Assembly: GCA_020284085.1 (NCBI GenBank)
Contig: JACEVL010006403.1
Span: forward strand, 2,269,001-2,333,000
Origin: Aporrectodea caliginosa
Taxonomy: Eukaryota; Annelida; Clitellata; Crassiclitellata; Lumbricidae
Direction: 5' to 3'
DNA: 64,000 nucleotides
The notes beneath the pieces were generated by a model, which was not told the origin of the DNA, ran no database searches, and saw only the letters and a program-made list of their open reading frames with translations. Below are positions 24,683 through 36,130 of this stretch, in pieces (the first letter of the stretch is position 1; each line of letters opens with the position of its first letter). The position numbers and the translations under genes were made by a program.

Positions 24683-25155
24683 CCCCAGGATCGACTTCCC
24701 CCCCCAGAAAAATTAAAGAGATGAAATTGTGTACAGAAAGTGTGAAATTTAGGGGTAATTCCGCCCCAGGATTTATCGTCTACCCGCGTGTGAGGGAAAA
24801 TTGTAGGTTGAAAAGTCTCGTTACTACCCCCTTCCCCTCGAAAATTCTTGGGAAATTACCTCCCCCGCGTTATCAAGTTGTTGTTGGATACTGGAAAAAT
24901 TCTTGGTTTAGAAAATACTCGTGACTACCCCCTCACACCCCCGGTCGTCAACTTTTCAAATATGTTGGATACCCCCAGAACCCTAGATTCCCCCGCGACA
25001 GCAAGGGGAGTAGATTAAACACTGCTCAGTGACTAGATTTTAAACAGTCTTCCACGCTTTAGATAACAGATATCAAATTAATCGAATTTAATCGATTAAT
25101 CGAAGTTTAATTTTTGAGATTAATCGATTAATTTTTTTAATCAGTACCAGCCTTA

Positions 25156-25275
<120 letters not shown>

Positions 25276-25282
25276 TGTAAAC

Positions 25283-25626
25283 ATCGCTCAAGACTTCAGC
25301 CTCTGCAACGGCAGAAAGGTCTTCTTCACTAGAACCGATTCTTAGTTTGCTAGTGGCTATGGAAAAACCAGAAATGTTGGTGATGTCCACCAACGGACCC
25401 GGTGTTCGTGGATCCGTGTGAATAAGGGTTGGAATTTCGACCTCATTGACCTCAGTAGGGTCAGGGTCATGACAGAAAACCGGCCTCAACAGAAATATAC
25501 CTGTTCCTGGTGAAGATGGCGAAGATGAACTTCTGGAGGCAACGATGGACGGTCGCAGGCCCTTCCTTCGGTCGAACTCGACGAGAAGATCGGTCCGTAT
25601 CCTGCGTTGACGTATCCACAAAGGGT
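25283..25626 (-). CDS. possible exon of an unidentified gene
   Basis: The minus strand is open from 25816 down into the TG tract (242 codons). The stretch reading DLLVEFDRRKGLRPSIVASR, then a serine/proline run, an acidic DPDPTEVNEVE segment and PLVDITNISGF, has the mixed composition of a real, probably disordered protein. The N-terminal 60 codons and the TG-encoded threonine/histidine run do not. A CAG acceptor is visible at 25627-25629 and a weak GT donor at 25281-25282; these edges are guesses. A palindromic CRE lies upstream at 25760. No family is recognised and no partner exon was found. Confidence 0.3.
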
Positions 25627-25759
25627 CTGATGTAAATGAGACGTAGGCTATACGAAATAATGATCTCTCAGTTATCAAGCACAAACGCAGCCAAAAATTC
25701 GAAATAATTATACGTCGATGGATCCAGCCATAAGAAAAGAGACAATGACAATGAGTCGA

Positions 25760-25767
25760 TGACGTCA
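25760..25767. promoter_or_regulatory. palindromic CRE (TGACGTCA)
   Basis: A perfect cAMP-response element sits 130 bases upstream (minus direction) of the possible exon at 25283-25626, with another TGACG half-site near 25800. This arrangement would suit a promoter for a minus-strand gene, but no transcript evidence is available. Confidence 0.35.
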
Positions 25768-25852
25768 TCAACACTGAGGCGGGCGGAAACGGAAATAAAA
25801 CGTCATCGCTAGACAAAGTTGAAAACCTCTTTTAATAAAATGATCTCTCTTA

Positions 25853-26686
<834 letters not shown>

Positions 26687-28192
26687 GAACAATCTAGCAT
26701 GGTAATGTCGAAGAAAAGCAGATGGCGTTTCCGCGTTGGAGATCTACCGAGAGTCTTTGAAACAGGTAGCTTGTCTCGAGCGTGTCATGTGTTGCATGGG
26801 TTAACCTTCGTCCTAATTCAAGGACAAAATCCAGTCCTTCGGCTCCTTCCAGTGTGATTCTCGTTAACGATAACGATAACGAAAATGTTCGTTAACGAAA
26901 ATAAAATGACTTCGTTAACGATAACTATAACTATAACTAAAAAATATAATTAACTATAACTATAACTATAACGAAAATAACACTAACGAAAATTCATCTT
27001 TATTTTCGTTAATGCAAAAAATAAAAATAGGAAGTGCAATATAGACAATTCGACATAAACGAGAACGAAAAATGCGATATTTTTATTATGCAATTTGTCA
27101 GTTACTTTGGAAACTCGTGTATTCATGAAGCTGAATGCACCCATGCATCAAAGGCTTTCAAAGCTCTGAGCAAATTGTGAAACAGCGTGTTAATACTCAC
27201 AATTTTGCTTATAGCCTTAATTGTTGCAACTACATGTAAGTAGTAACTAAAATTAACTAAAATAAAAATCCATTAACTATAACTATAACTATAACTAAAA
27301 AATAATAATAACTATAACTATAACTATAACTAAAATAAAAACCATTAACTATAACTGTAAATATAACTAAAATAAAATCTGTAAGGAGAATCACACTGAG
27401 TCCTTCAGAACTCCAAGAACCGCTGGACTCTAATGCAACCGCCACAAAAGCATGCGTTCGGGTGATTGTGGCGTATTTCAATGTCTTGGCGGCGGCTGCC
27501 CGGTTTGCGGCCTCGCCCGCTTCGGTTGATGTCGTTGCCAGATGTGACTTTGCGAATGTGTCCGAAACTGTCACATCCCAAGTGAGGCATCTTCCGCATG
27601 ACCACGGGATGAGTGTCACGCCGTCCGGTCGTTTACCATCTTCTCTGGTGAGGCCCAACGGTTCTTTCTGAGAAGGGATGTTCGCTCTTCCAAACGATCT
27701 CCATATGATGTCGTTCAGCATGTTGTGCCGTTGATGTCTGCCAGCGTTTTTTCTGCAGGCCAGACCGTGGAGTCCTCTGGCGTCGACTCTCTCACCACAG
27801 TGACACACATGAGGTTCGCACAGAGTCGTCCCGAGTCGCATTCCAACCGCAATCCGTATCACTTCATCAGTTAAGCGGAGTCCCAGTGCAGTTACCGGAG
27901 GCGCTAGCAACCAATCTCCCGCGTGTGGTGCCTGAGAGGCCAAGAGACGAGCCCGGTCTAGTGCATTGTTCGCTGATTCATGCAGAGTTGTCCATGCTTT
28001 ACTTATCCAGCGGCTGTCCCATTCTCTTTGACGATGGGCTGCTGATCCTGTTGGTGGATCTGAACCCGTGAGTAGTGTCCATCCTTTCAGAGCTGTATCT
28101 ACGAGATCGTCTGATGTATCAGCTGATTCCGGTGGCAGCATGTTTGCCTGGAGTTCGCTGGTGCTCGCAGCAGATGCCAAGAAGGCGACTTG
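26687..28192 (-). pseudogene. 5'-truncated LINE, C-terminal restriction-like endonuclease region
   Basis: The minus strand encodes the C-terminal part of a non-LTR retrotransposon protein in two in-frame pieces, 28192-27407 and 26849-26694, split by a MITE. Visible in order are FLASAASTSELQ, a CCHC-like zinc-binding cluster (CEPHVCHCG...HGLAC...RHQRHN), then KRPDGVTLIPW...LTWDVTVSDTF. The last fits the PD...D core of the restriction-like endonuclease of R2/R4/NeSL-type LINEs. After the MITE the frame resumes with LDFVLELGRRL and YLFQRLSVDLQRGN, and stops at TAG (26694-26696). The reverse transcriptase domain is absent through 5' truncation. Family assignment is by recalled motif similarity and was not searched. 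Confidence 0.75.
26850..27398. mobile_element. hAT-like MITE inside the LINE, 549 bp
   Basis: The ends CAGTGTGATTCTC and GAGAATCACACTG are perfect 13-bp inverted repeats. The flanks gctccttc (26842-26849) and agtccttc (27399-27406) agree at six of eight bases, fitting an aged 8-bp hAT duplication. The LINE reading frame closes up when one flank copy is removed. Subterminal DNA on both sides is made of short words (gttaac, gataac, actataac) repeated many times. Confidence 0.75.
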
Positions 28193-28210
28193 TTATTATT
28201 ATTATTATTA

Positions 28211-28309
<99 letters not shown>
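28193..28309. repeat. (TTA)n microsatellite, 5' side of LINE
   Basis: About 39 TTA units with one slip near 28210. It has the same phase and strand as the tract at 26583-26686 and joins directly to LINE coding sequence with no intervening bases. Confidence 0.98.
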
Positions 28310-28934
28310 GAATTTAACAGGTCAGTCGTAAAAAATAATTTAAAGAATAGTCGCGGTGGCGCTTCTCTATCGGTTTCGTCTAATTCGAAGTTGTGTAGAA
28401 TCTAGAAAATACGTAGTTCGCCATTGGGCGAACATAGATAGATCTATGAATGGTAACGCATGGTGCAAGCAATCTATGTTAATGGTCGAGGTTATTAAGA
28501 ATTTTTTAATATTGTATTTAAACAATTAGGCTTACCGAATGGATAATTTTACAATATGATATAGTTTATGGATTTTAAAACTTAGTTTTAATTTGGTATT
28601 TAGTTTGACATGAGGAAGTTCTGCAAACTTCCTAAACATTTACCGGCATCGGTATTAAAGCCGTGTCTGTATAAGCATGAAATCTATCGATCCCTTGGGT
28701 TGGTGGTTTCATTAATTTTGAAGTTTGTTTCTCTGAGTGAATTGTTCATGTGGTTTCATTTCACATTGTGATCGTGTAATGCGTAGTGAGTAGTGACTCT
28801 GATAAAGTATGAATTATTCTTCATATGACATGACATCCCTCGAATAGGGGTGCAGGCCTGCGAAAGTTGTAACAGTGGTATGACCTTGGATAAGTATAGT
28901 ATATGGCTATAATAATTATATATAATATATGGCA
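28310..28934. other. no gene recognised
   Basis: Unique AT-rich DNA without a supportable reading frame, RNA gene or element. Confidence 0.5.
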
Positions 28935-29345
28935 CTGGCTACGGTACCGTCCGGACGGTACCGTTATTTCTTTTCTACGGTACCGTCCGCAAATAATCTA
29001 TGGCCGATTGCACATATCTATGGCGTGAAAGCCTAACCATCAATAGCGCAGTAGTTAAGAGATGAACGAAACTAACCCTAACCCTGACCCTAACCGACCC
29101 TCACGACGCCTAATTTGACACTAAACGACCACACGAATACTAACCTGGCCCTAACCGACCCTCAAGTTGTCGGCCATAGAAAAATTCGACGCGAAGACAA
29201 CAACTTAACGTGACAGGCTTTTGCCATATATTTTTTTTTCAACCGGATGTACACGCCATAGATATGTGCAATCGCCCATAGATTATTTGCGGACGGTACC
29301 GTAGAAAAGAAATAACGGTACCGTCACGGACGGTACCGTAGCCAG
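28935..29345. mobile_element. 411-bp MITE with ~95-bp inverted repeats and telomere-like core
   Basis: The outer ~95 bases at each end are almost perfect reverse complements, from ctggctacggtaccgt to atatctatggcgtg. Each arm contains three copies of the palindrome ACGGTACCGT. The centre (29060-29165) carries CCCTAACCCTGACCCTAACC-type repeats, close to the C-rich telomere strand, mixed with cgaccctcacgacgc. No ORF is present. The target-site duplication is unclear in AT-rich flanks. Confidence 0.85.
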
Positions 29346-29891
29346 TTCGATAATATATAGTGACGAAATAAACAATGAGGCCTGACATACGCTGTTTTAG
29401 GGTTCGTCATCTTTCCCCCCCTCCACCCCAGCAGCCTTGCATAATATGAAAGAAGCACTTGCCTTTCCAAAAAGTAACTGTAACAAAATATTTAAATTTT
29501 TAAGGAAAATATCAGCGATATGCTTTTTGTTGGTGAGTTCAGTGTTACAAATTTGCAATTTATACTTCAAAATCTTTTCAAAAGTTTGAAATGGTAGAGT
29601 CTAACAAATTGCTGCAATATAGTTTTCACCTTGTTTTTACCATTTTTACAAGATTCATCTGAAAATGATTGCTCTCAAAATAGCATATATATATGCCATG
29701 TTAGCCAATCAGCTGACTGAATCAGCTGTTTTCAATTTTTGCTTGGTTAAGCTGCTGAAATCTATAGTTCAGTTAAGGGACTAAATTTAATGGGTTTTGT
29801 TTTACTGATGGCAATAAAAGACTATCTTCTACACCTGAATTTGAATCCCAGTGGCAAATCCCACTAATAATGCATCACTACTAGTTCATGA
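29346..29891. other. no gene recognised
   Basis: Unique AT-rich DNA with only very short frames. Confidence 0.5.
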
Positions 29892-30090
29892 TGGGACATG
29901 GTGGTATAGCGGTATGTTCTGTGACTTGTAACCGGAGGGTCACAGGTTCGAATCTACCTCAAGCCACTGCGTGGCGACCCTGGACAAAATTGCTTACCCA
30001 TAATTGTCTGTGAGGAAGGTAACGAGAAACTGCCTCACTCATTTCATCCCTGGGTGGCATAAAAGCCAATGGACCTGTCTTCAGGCAGAG
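29892..30090 (+). repeat. tRNA-derived SINE
   Basis: A tRNA-like head has a pol III A box in tggtatagcggta and a B box in ggttcgaatc (29945-29954). It is followed by a non-tRNA body (gcgaccctggacaaaattgctta) related to the SINEs at 46502 and 62695. No poly-A tail is evident. Confidence 0.8.
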
Positions 30091-30529
30091 AGCTCATTAT
30101 CATGACTAGTTAATATTAACTGATAACAGATAATATGAAATATCTTGATTCGTTTAATGTCTGTGCAGGAATTACTGTCTCTGATTACTGGACTCTTGCC
30201 ATTCTCTAGGCTCTCAGTTTTGTATATTGTGTTCACCAATTCCAGCTCAAATAGTAAGAATTGTACTTCATCAATTTACTGGATCAATTTCAGTGTTAAA
30301 CTTCATGAGATAAACTATTATTCACGAATAACATAACCATATCTGATCTGATATAATTTTTTAGATGCTGCAGCCAGGAAATAATGGAACTTTCGTCTGC
30401 ATGACAGAAAACCGAGTTTACCGAACTTCAACTGAATGTGAATGGTCTATATAAATTGTTTTTCCACAAAACCTCTATCGAGTGCATCATTTTTGACCAG
30501 TTCTAGTTTTTCAAAACTCTGTGGTAGTG

Positions 30530-31510
30530 ATGGGTTCCAAGTTGCTTATGAAACAGATTCTATCGCACTTTCCTGCGAAGCAATTAAAGTATGCTTTTGC
30601 ATATGGCTCTGGTGTCTTCCAGCAACATGGCAATTTGGAGACATCTAAGAACATGATCGATTTTGTCTTAGCTGTGGACGATCCTATTCAATGGCACAGC
30701 GAAAACATGATGAGAAATCGCAACCATTACTCCGTTCTTAGCAGACTTGGTCCAAAATACGTCTCTTATATTCAGGATAAGCATGGTGCACGGGTTTACT
30801 ATAACACACTGGTGTCATGTGAGGGACGACTGATCAAATATGGTGTTATTTCAACTCGCTCCCTAATCAACGATCTCTTGGACTGGGAGACGTTGTATGT
30901 CAGCGGTCGGCTGCATAAACCCGTGACTGAGCTGCTGCATGACCAAGCAAATTCTGAGTTATCAAAAGCTCTTGTTACCAATCTTCAAAGTGCCATTCAC
31001 ACTGCGCTATTACTACTGCCTGAGCAGTTTTCAGAAGAGGAACTATTTGCCACAATAGCAGGGCTTTCGTATACAGGTGACTTTCGTATGACAATCGGAG
31101 AGGACCGAAACAAAGTGATCAGCATCGTCCGGCCGAATGTGGAAAAATTTCGGAAGCTCTACGAGTTACACATTGTGGACGGTGAACACCTTCAGTGGAA
31201 CAAATCAAAGGGAATCTTGCGACAAAGTGATGACCCTGCTTCAAGGTACCACCACCTGAACCTCCTTCCCAAGTATCTGATGTTTGCTGTTGTCAACCAG
31301 TGCAATTCCGATGGCCGCCACCGGGACACGGAAGAGGTTCTGAGGAGCCTTGCCAAGGACTCTGAGTGTCGAGAGGTGGTGGAGGGCTGTGTTTCAAGTA
31401 TTGTTAAATATTCAAGCCTTAGTCAGAGTGCAAAGGGTATCTTGACAGCAGGTTTTCTTAAATCAGTAAAATACAGTTTGAAGAAGCTCAGAAAAATGCT
31501 GAAGATATAA
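30530..31510 (+). CDS. TAMM41: mitochondrial CDP-diacylglycerol synthase, TAMM41/Tam41 family
   Basis: The product should make CDP-diacylglycerol from phosphatidic acid and CTP at the matrix face of the inner mitochondrial membrane, the first committed step toward phosphatidylglycerol and cardiolipin. From the ATG at 30530 the protein is 326 residues. The nucleotidyltransferase signature is clear: YGSGVFQQ at residues 25-32 and MIDFVLAVDDP at 42-52, followed by WH...N..HYS. Further family blocks are GRLIKYGVIST, LYVSGRLHKPV, GLSYTGDFRM and the C-terminal SAKGILTAG with a lysine-rich tail. Length and ends fit a complete family member. The open frame extends three codons upstream but only to a GTG; the ATG aligns with the expected ILSHFP start region. 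No intron interrupts it, whereas vertebrate orthologues are split, so it may be a retrocopy or a genuinely intronless gene. The frame is intact, so it is probably functional. Confidence 0.93.
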   Translation: MGSKLLMKQILSHFPAKQLKYAFAYGSGVFQQHGNLETSKNMIDFVLAVDDPIQWHSENMMRNRNHYSVLSRLGPKYVSYIQDKHGARVYYNTLVSCEGRLIKYGVISTRSLINDLLDWETLYVSGRLHKPVTELLHDQANSELSKALVTNLQSAIHTALLLLPEQFSEEELFATIAGLSYTGDFRMTIGEDRNKVISIVRPNVEKFRKLYELHIVDGEHLQWNKSKGILRQSDDPASRYHHLNLLPKYLMFAVVNQCNSDGRHRDTEEVLRSLAKDSECREVVEGCVSSIVKYSSLSQSAKGILTAGFLKSVKYSLKKLRKMLKI

Positions 31511-31879
31511 GTCAGGTTTAGATCTCAGCAAAATTTATTTTGAGGTTATCTAATCAATTAAGATAGTTTCATAAATGTTATGGTGTTCAATATGCTGTAC
31601 ATGTAGTTTGAGGACTGATGCTTTGTGAGCTTTTCTGTACATATATTTGAAGTTGCTCCCAAAAATGATAATTATATAGCCAAGGAAGTCGGCTAGTGTG
31701 AATTGGCATCTATGTCGTATTTGTGAAATGGCTTTATTATTATCATACAGATTTATTTTAATATAACCTTCATCCAGAGGTTAAAATTGATGGGAACTGT
31801 GTTCCCACGGCTCTTGAAATTCTTTGCTTGCGTTCCCGCTGCTCACCATGCAATGGAACCCTGATAATGCATGCATTCC

Positions 31880-31885
31880 AATAAA
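31880..31885 (+). terminator. candidate polyadenylation signal AATAAA
   Basis: First canonical AATAAA downstream of the TAMM41 stop codon, 370 bases away and in AT-rich DNA. It would give a plausible 3' UTR. Confidence 0.45.
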
Positions 31886-32344
31886 ACTATTCTTCGGAGT
31901 TCCCACTGCTCACCCAAACCACTTTAATCATTGCCTTCACCATTTTTTCAATATCAGAGCTATTTCCATGTACATTACTCTGGGCCAAAATTGTTCAATT
32001 TTCCATATATACAGTCTTTCCAGATGGGAAGTATTAATTTCCACTACATGTATATTAAAGTATTTAGTTTTCAGTGACGTTTAACAGCTCGGCGGAAAGA
32101 TCTGTCATAATTCTGTTGTACTAGCACCTCTTAACAAATTCAGATATAAATCGAGTACACTAAGTGTATGCCTTTAGTAGTGACGTCACAAGTGTGGGAT
32201 AATAATGCTGGGTAGTAGCTGAAAGTAATATATGCCAATACCTGTGTATTGACACATTTCATTATAAGGCTTGGTGGTCACACTCAGCTTGCTAAGATTG
32301 ATGTCTTAACTTTACACCCAAGGTTTCTGGTTATTCTTTTCTCT
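31886..32344. other. no gene; one palindromic CRE
   Basis: AT-rich DNA. TGACGTCA occurs at 32181-32188 within gtgacgtcac, with no transcription unit assigned to it. Confidence 0.45.
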
Positions 32345-33045
32345 TCCGCAGTCCGTGATCTTGGAGTTGTCCTTGACTGGGATCTCCTTGTCTGATCATG
32401 TAGACAGTGTCTGCCGCTCATGCTTTTACCACCTCCATCAGCCCTATTCTAATCCACTGCTGCCTCTCTTTTCATCCTCTGTACTGTATGCACCAGGGTG
32501 GACTTTGGTACTGTAACACTGTCTTTGCTGGACTGTCTCTAGCTAATATTTCCAAGTGTCGCTCTCTTGTTAATACCGCTGCTCATCTGGTTAGAGGTGC
32601 CCCCAGGTTTGGCCATTTAGCTTCCTTTATGCAAGATAATTTACACTGGCTCCCCATTCTGCAGTGTATTCAGTGTAAGATCCTGACCCTTGTTTGCATT
32701 TGTCATTTTAGCTGTGCTCCAATGCTCCATCATACTTTAGAACTTCTGAATTTCAGTCTCCTGGGTCATGGCACCTTTGTTTGGCTGCCCATCGACTTAT
32801 GACGGTCCCTCATGTGCATGCTGCTACAGCTCTGTCCAAAAGTTTTCCATATGTTGGGCCCACCAGCTGGAATCGCCTTTCATGAGAGCTATGGCTCAAG
32901 CTCCTCAGTTTGTCCCTTACACAGTTTTGCAAGCGTCTGATGTCTGTATTATTCGACAGTAATTTCACTGGTTCAGGTCGGGAACGCCACTTGTGAATTA
33001 TTTCTTGATGGGGTGGTTTATAAATGCCAGATTACAATTACAAGT
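32345..33045 (+). pseudogene. L2-like LINE reverse transcriptase remnant
   Basis: The start translates as VRDLGVVLDWDL, the conserved block just after the catalytic region of L2/CR1-type LINEs. It is followed, with frameshifts and stops, by weak matches to the HWLP and S-W-N thumb motifs. The segment ends in ttataaatgccagattacaa, matching the 3' end of the LINE at 45846-46425 (ttataaatgctcagatacaa). Heavily decayed. Confidence 0.65.
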
Positions 33046-33394
33046 GACTTGACTGACTTCTGATGTGATGCAGTCCAGAATATTGATCTCAAATTTAAAT
33101 TTAGAACATAGCTGTATTACAATTTGATGTTACATATATTGGTATGGACTTGATAGTAAGCATTATGAGAACACTTCACTGCAGTCACAGTATTCTCTTC
33201 TCTGATTTAGAACATCTGCACTACGTGTTTCTTACATGTATATGGCACTCAAAGACGCTTACTCAATGGAACCAGTTAACATGCACACTCAGTCAAAACA
33301 AAATAGATAGGCAAGAGATCTCGAGGTCCAATTCAGGTCAGGTCATGATCCATTGATTAGGTACATGTAATGATGTAATTAGACAATCAAGAGT
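33046..33394. other. no gene recognised
   Basis: Unique DNA between two LINE fragments; nothing supportable seen. Confidence 0.4.
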
Positions 33395-33640
33395 CTGGGA
33401 CTCTTGTGCTGGAGACCATATAACACTTGCTCTTTGTTCTCTACACTGGCTTCCTTCATGTGAGCATTTTCGCTTAACGCTTGCACTCTTCAAGTACAGA
33501 GCACAAACAAATCATTATATGCCATCCTACTCTTCTTTCATGGTTACACCTTTTAGCTCTGTTAAAGGCTGATCCTCTCTTCTGTTGGCATCTGCTGGAA
33601 AATATGTAGTTACCTTCGGCCTGCATTCAGTTGCAGTTGA
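33395..33640 (+). pseudogene. short LINE reverse transcriptase fragment
   Basis: One frame reads LALCSLHWLPSCEHFRLTLALFKYRAQ, in which the HWLP...K.ALF.Y pattern is the thumb region of L2-like LINEs. Both ends are missing. Confidence 0.5.
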
Positions 33641-33777
33641 TGGTTCCATAGTATAGGCCAAGCATCACATAACCTTATGGAAACCCACAGTTCATGACCG
33701 TAGCTTTCGAAGTGATTCCATTGATGCGGGCAAAGAGGGTGCTGGTAAGATGCAAATCAGCTGAGATAAAGGTCAGA

Positions 33778-34104
33778 CAGGGCCGTTTTATCCACTAGGC
33801 ACAGTAGGCACTGTGCCTAGGGCCCACGAACATTTTAGGGGCCCACGAAAGTCTGAAAATGAGATATTGAAAAATAATTTTAATGGTTGAATTTGACACG
33901 AAAATAAAGAAATTTCAAATTCTACTTTAATAATTTTTATAATTGTAGCCTACTGAAACAAGTTAACTTTTATGCTTATTAATAACAAGTTAAGTTACGC
34001 TGTGCAACAGCATAATATAAACTATGTGATTGTGAACTTTTAAATTACGGCTCTTAATTTGCATTAGCAAGATCACTTATAACGTCTTCAAATGTCATTT
34101 GCCC
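33778..34104. mobile_element. hAT-like transposon end
   Basis: Starts CAGGGCCGTTTTATCC and has a strong subterminal palindrome (cactaggcacagtaggcactgtgcctagggccca in two pieces), as in many hAT termini. The opposite end was not found, so the true extent is unknown. Confidence 0.45.
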
Positions 34105-34960
34105 GCCGGTGATGGGTAATTAAGATTTCGTAACAAATTAATTACAATTAGCATTACTTCGAATTTCATAATTAGGATTAGCATTGCCATTTTTGGGATA
34201 ACTAAACTAATCAATTATAGGCTAATTAACGCTGAACTAATTAACTAGAATTAGTTGCTGGCGTCAGAATACAAACGACTCAAAAAATTTCTTTTGCCAG
34301 TTAAGCGTTCAATCTATTAGGGCAATATTTCAGATTATGATGAAACTCAAATTTCAATGATCCAGTTTCTTCTTATTACTGTGGAGCATAATTTTTATTT
34401 AAGCTTATATTTACTTGAGATCAGACTTGTACATTGGAATTATCATGAGTTCTAAAGTATTGTCTTCGAGCCTGTTTCTTTGCTCATTTGTAACAAATCT
34501 TGCAAAAGCAAATTCTTACAACATAATGTTTCAGATGCAGCTGGAAAACGCTGAGAAATCTCATTTTATTTTCTTACTAGAAGCTTAGAATGTAATTGCT
34601 AAAACAGACACTTTCCAATTAATTTTACTTTACTGTTGGATTCTTTTATGTAGGCTCTACTGAAATTTTTCATAAACACATCTCATAACAAAAGGCAATT
34701 CTTCCTTGAAAGATATCATAAAAAACTAAAAACTAAGTAAATTGGTTGATGTTTATTAGTCACATGGAAGCATCGAGCAAAGAGTAAGTAAAGAAATAGG
34801 TAGGCAAGGTAACTATGAAGCTAATTATGGAATTTTAATTAGATTTAGACAACTTTTAATTAGTAATTTAATTAGAATTAGCAACATTTTTGTTACTAAT
34901 TAATTAGAATTAGAATTTAGCTACAATCTAATTAATTAGCTAATTAGTTACCTCCCAGCC
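34105..34960. mobile_element. AATTAG-rich dispersed repeat, copy 1
   Basis: Both ends are rich in attaattagaattag words and roughly inverted (gatgggtaattaa... and ...taattagttacctccc). The interior matches 61985-62390 in order: the gtcagaatacaa motif, ggcaatatttca, actgtggag, atgagttctaaagta, and tcatttgtaacaaatcttgcaaaa. It is probably a hAT-type non-autonomous element; no transposase seen. Confidence 0.55.
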
Positions 34961-34961
34961 A

Positions 34962-35990
34962 GCATGCCCAAGTGCGCCCCACCTGGGCCCCATATGGGCA
35001 ACTTCGTGGGGCCCATATGGGCAGCCCAGATGGGCTCGACGTCCATTTGGCCACGGGCTCCACGTCCGCCCCAAATGGGCAGCCCACAAATGAGCCTACA
35101 TGGGCATAGTGTGGGAACCACCTGGGCAGCCCATATGGGTTGCCAATATGGGCCCCGTGTGGGCAGCCCAGATGGGCGCCACGTATCCCGCCCAGATGGG
35201 CTCGATGTCAATTTGGCCACGGGCTCCATGTCAGCCCCAAGTGGGCAGCCCACAAATTAGCCTACATGGGCTTATTATGGGTCCCACTTGGGCAGCCAAT
35301 ATAGGCAGCCCAGATGGGCGCAACGTGGGCAGCCCAGATGGGCTCGATGTCAATTTGGCCAAGGGCTCCATGGCAGCCCCAAGTGGGCAGCCCACAAATT
35401 AGCCTACATGGGCTTATTATGGGCCCCACTTGGGCAGCCAATATGGGCAGCCCAGATGGGCGCAACGTGGGCATCCCAGATGGGCTCGATGTCAATTTGG
35501 CCACGGGCTCCATGTCAGCCCCAAGTGGGCAGCCCACAAATTAGCCTACATGGGCTTATTATGGGCCCCACTTGGGCAGCCAATATGGGCAGCCCAGATG
35601 GGCGCAACGTGGGCAGCCCAGATGGGCTCGATGTCAATTTGGCCATGGGCTCCATGTCAGCCCCAAGTGGGCAGCCCACAAACTAGCCTACATGGGCTTA
35701 TTATAGGCCCCACTTGGGCAGCCCAGATGGGCGCAACGTGGGCAGCCCAGATGGGCTCGATGTCAATTTGGCCACGGGCTACATGTCAGCCCCAATTGGG
35801 CAGCCCACAAATTAGCCTACATGGGCCCCACCTGGACAGCCCATATGGGTCGCCAATATGGGCCCCATGTGCCCAGCCCAGATGGGCGCCACGTGTCCCG
35901 CCCAGATGGTCTCGATGTCAATTTGGCCATGGGCTCCATGTCAGCCCCAAGTGAGCAGCCCATGAATGAGCCTATATAGGCTTATTGGCG
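34962..35990. repeat. tandem repeat, ~142-bp unit built from GGGCAGCCCA words
   Basis: The landmark ctcgatgtcaatttgg recurs at 35035 (variant), 35201, 35343, 35485, 35627, 35756 and 35911. The intervals are 166, 142, 142, 142, 129 and 155 bases. Each unit contains several shorter gggcagcccatatgggc-like palindromic subunits. The 129-base unit lacks one 13-base block (gccaatatgggca). All three plus frames stay open for long stretches, but there is no gene-like sequence. The repeat decays by about 36130. Confidence 0.93.
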
Positions 35991-36130
35991 ACCCAAACTG
36001 AGCAGACCCTATGGTTTACCTATGTGAGCTCAATATTGGTCCCACATGGGTAGCTACAGGTATGCCCATATGGGCTGAATACAGACCCCAACCGGGCAGC
36101 GAGATAGGCTGCCCAGCTGGGTTCTATGTT

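Larger units (their letters stand above)
24130..25024. mobile_element. outer MITE of a triple nest, Mutator-like 9-bp TSD
   Basis: It begins CAGTGTTTAATCTA and ends TAGATTAAACACTG, a perfect inverted pair. The flanks are identical 9-bp repeats CTCAGTGAC (24121-24129 and 25025-25033). Nine-base duplications are typical of Mutator-like elements; the family assignment is inference. Without the inserted DNA it would be about 376 bp. Its interior carries gggggtagt...cttttc repeats shared, in inverse orientation, with the innermost element. Confidence 0.8.

Noticed and set aside
28068..28405. Plus-strand ORFs with poly-I, poly-L and poly-Y
   Set aside because: All are readings of the (TTA)n tract antisense to the LINE.
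30521..30529. GTG start three codons upstream of the TAMM41 ATG
   Set aside because: Non-ATG initiation is unlikely here; the ATG at 30530 fits the family's N terminus.
34948..35954. Overlapping ~100-170-codon ORFs in the GGGCAGCCC repeat
   Set aside because: Frames are open on both strands because the unit lacks stop words; no recognisable protein.
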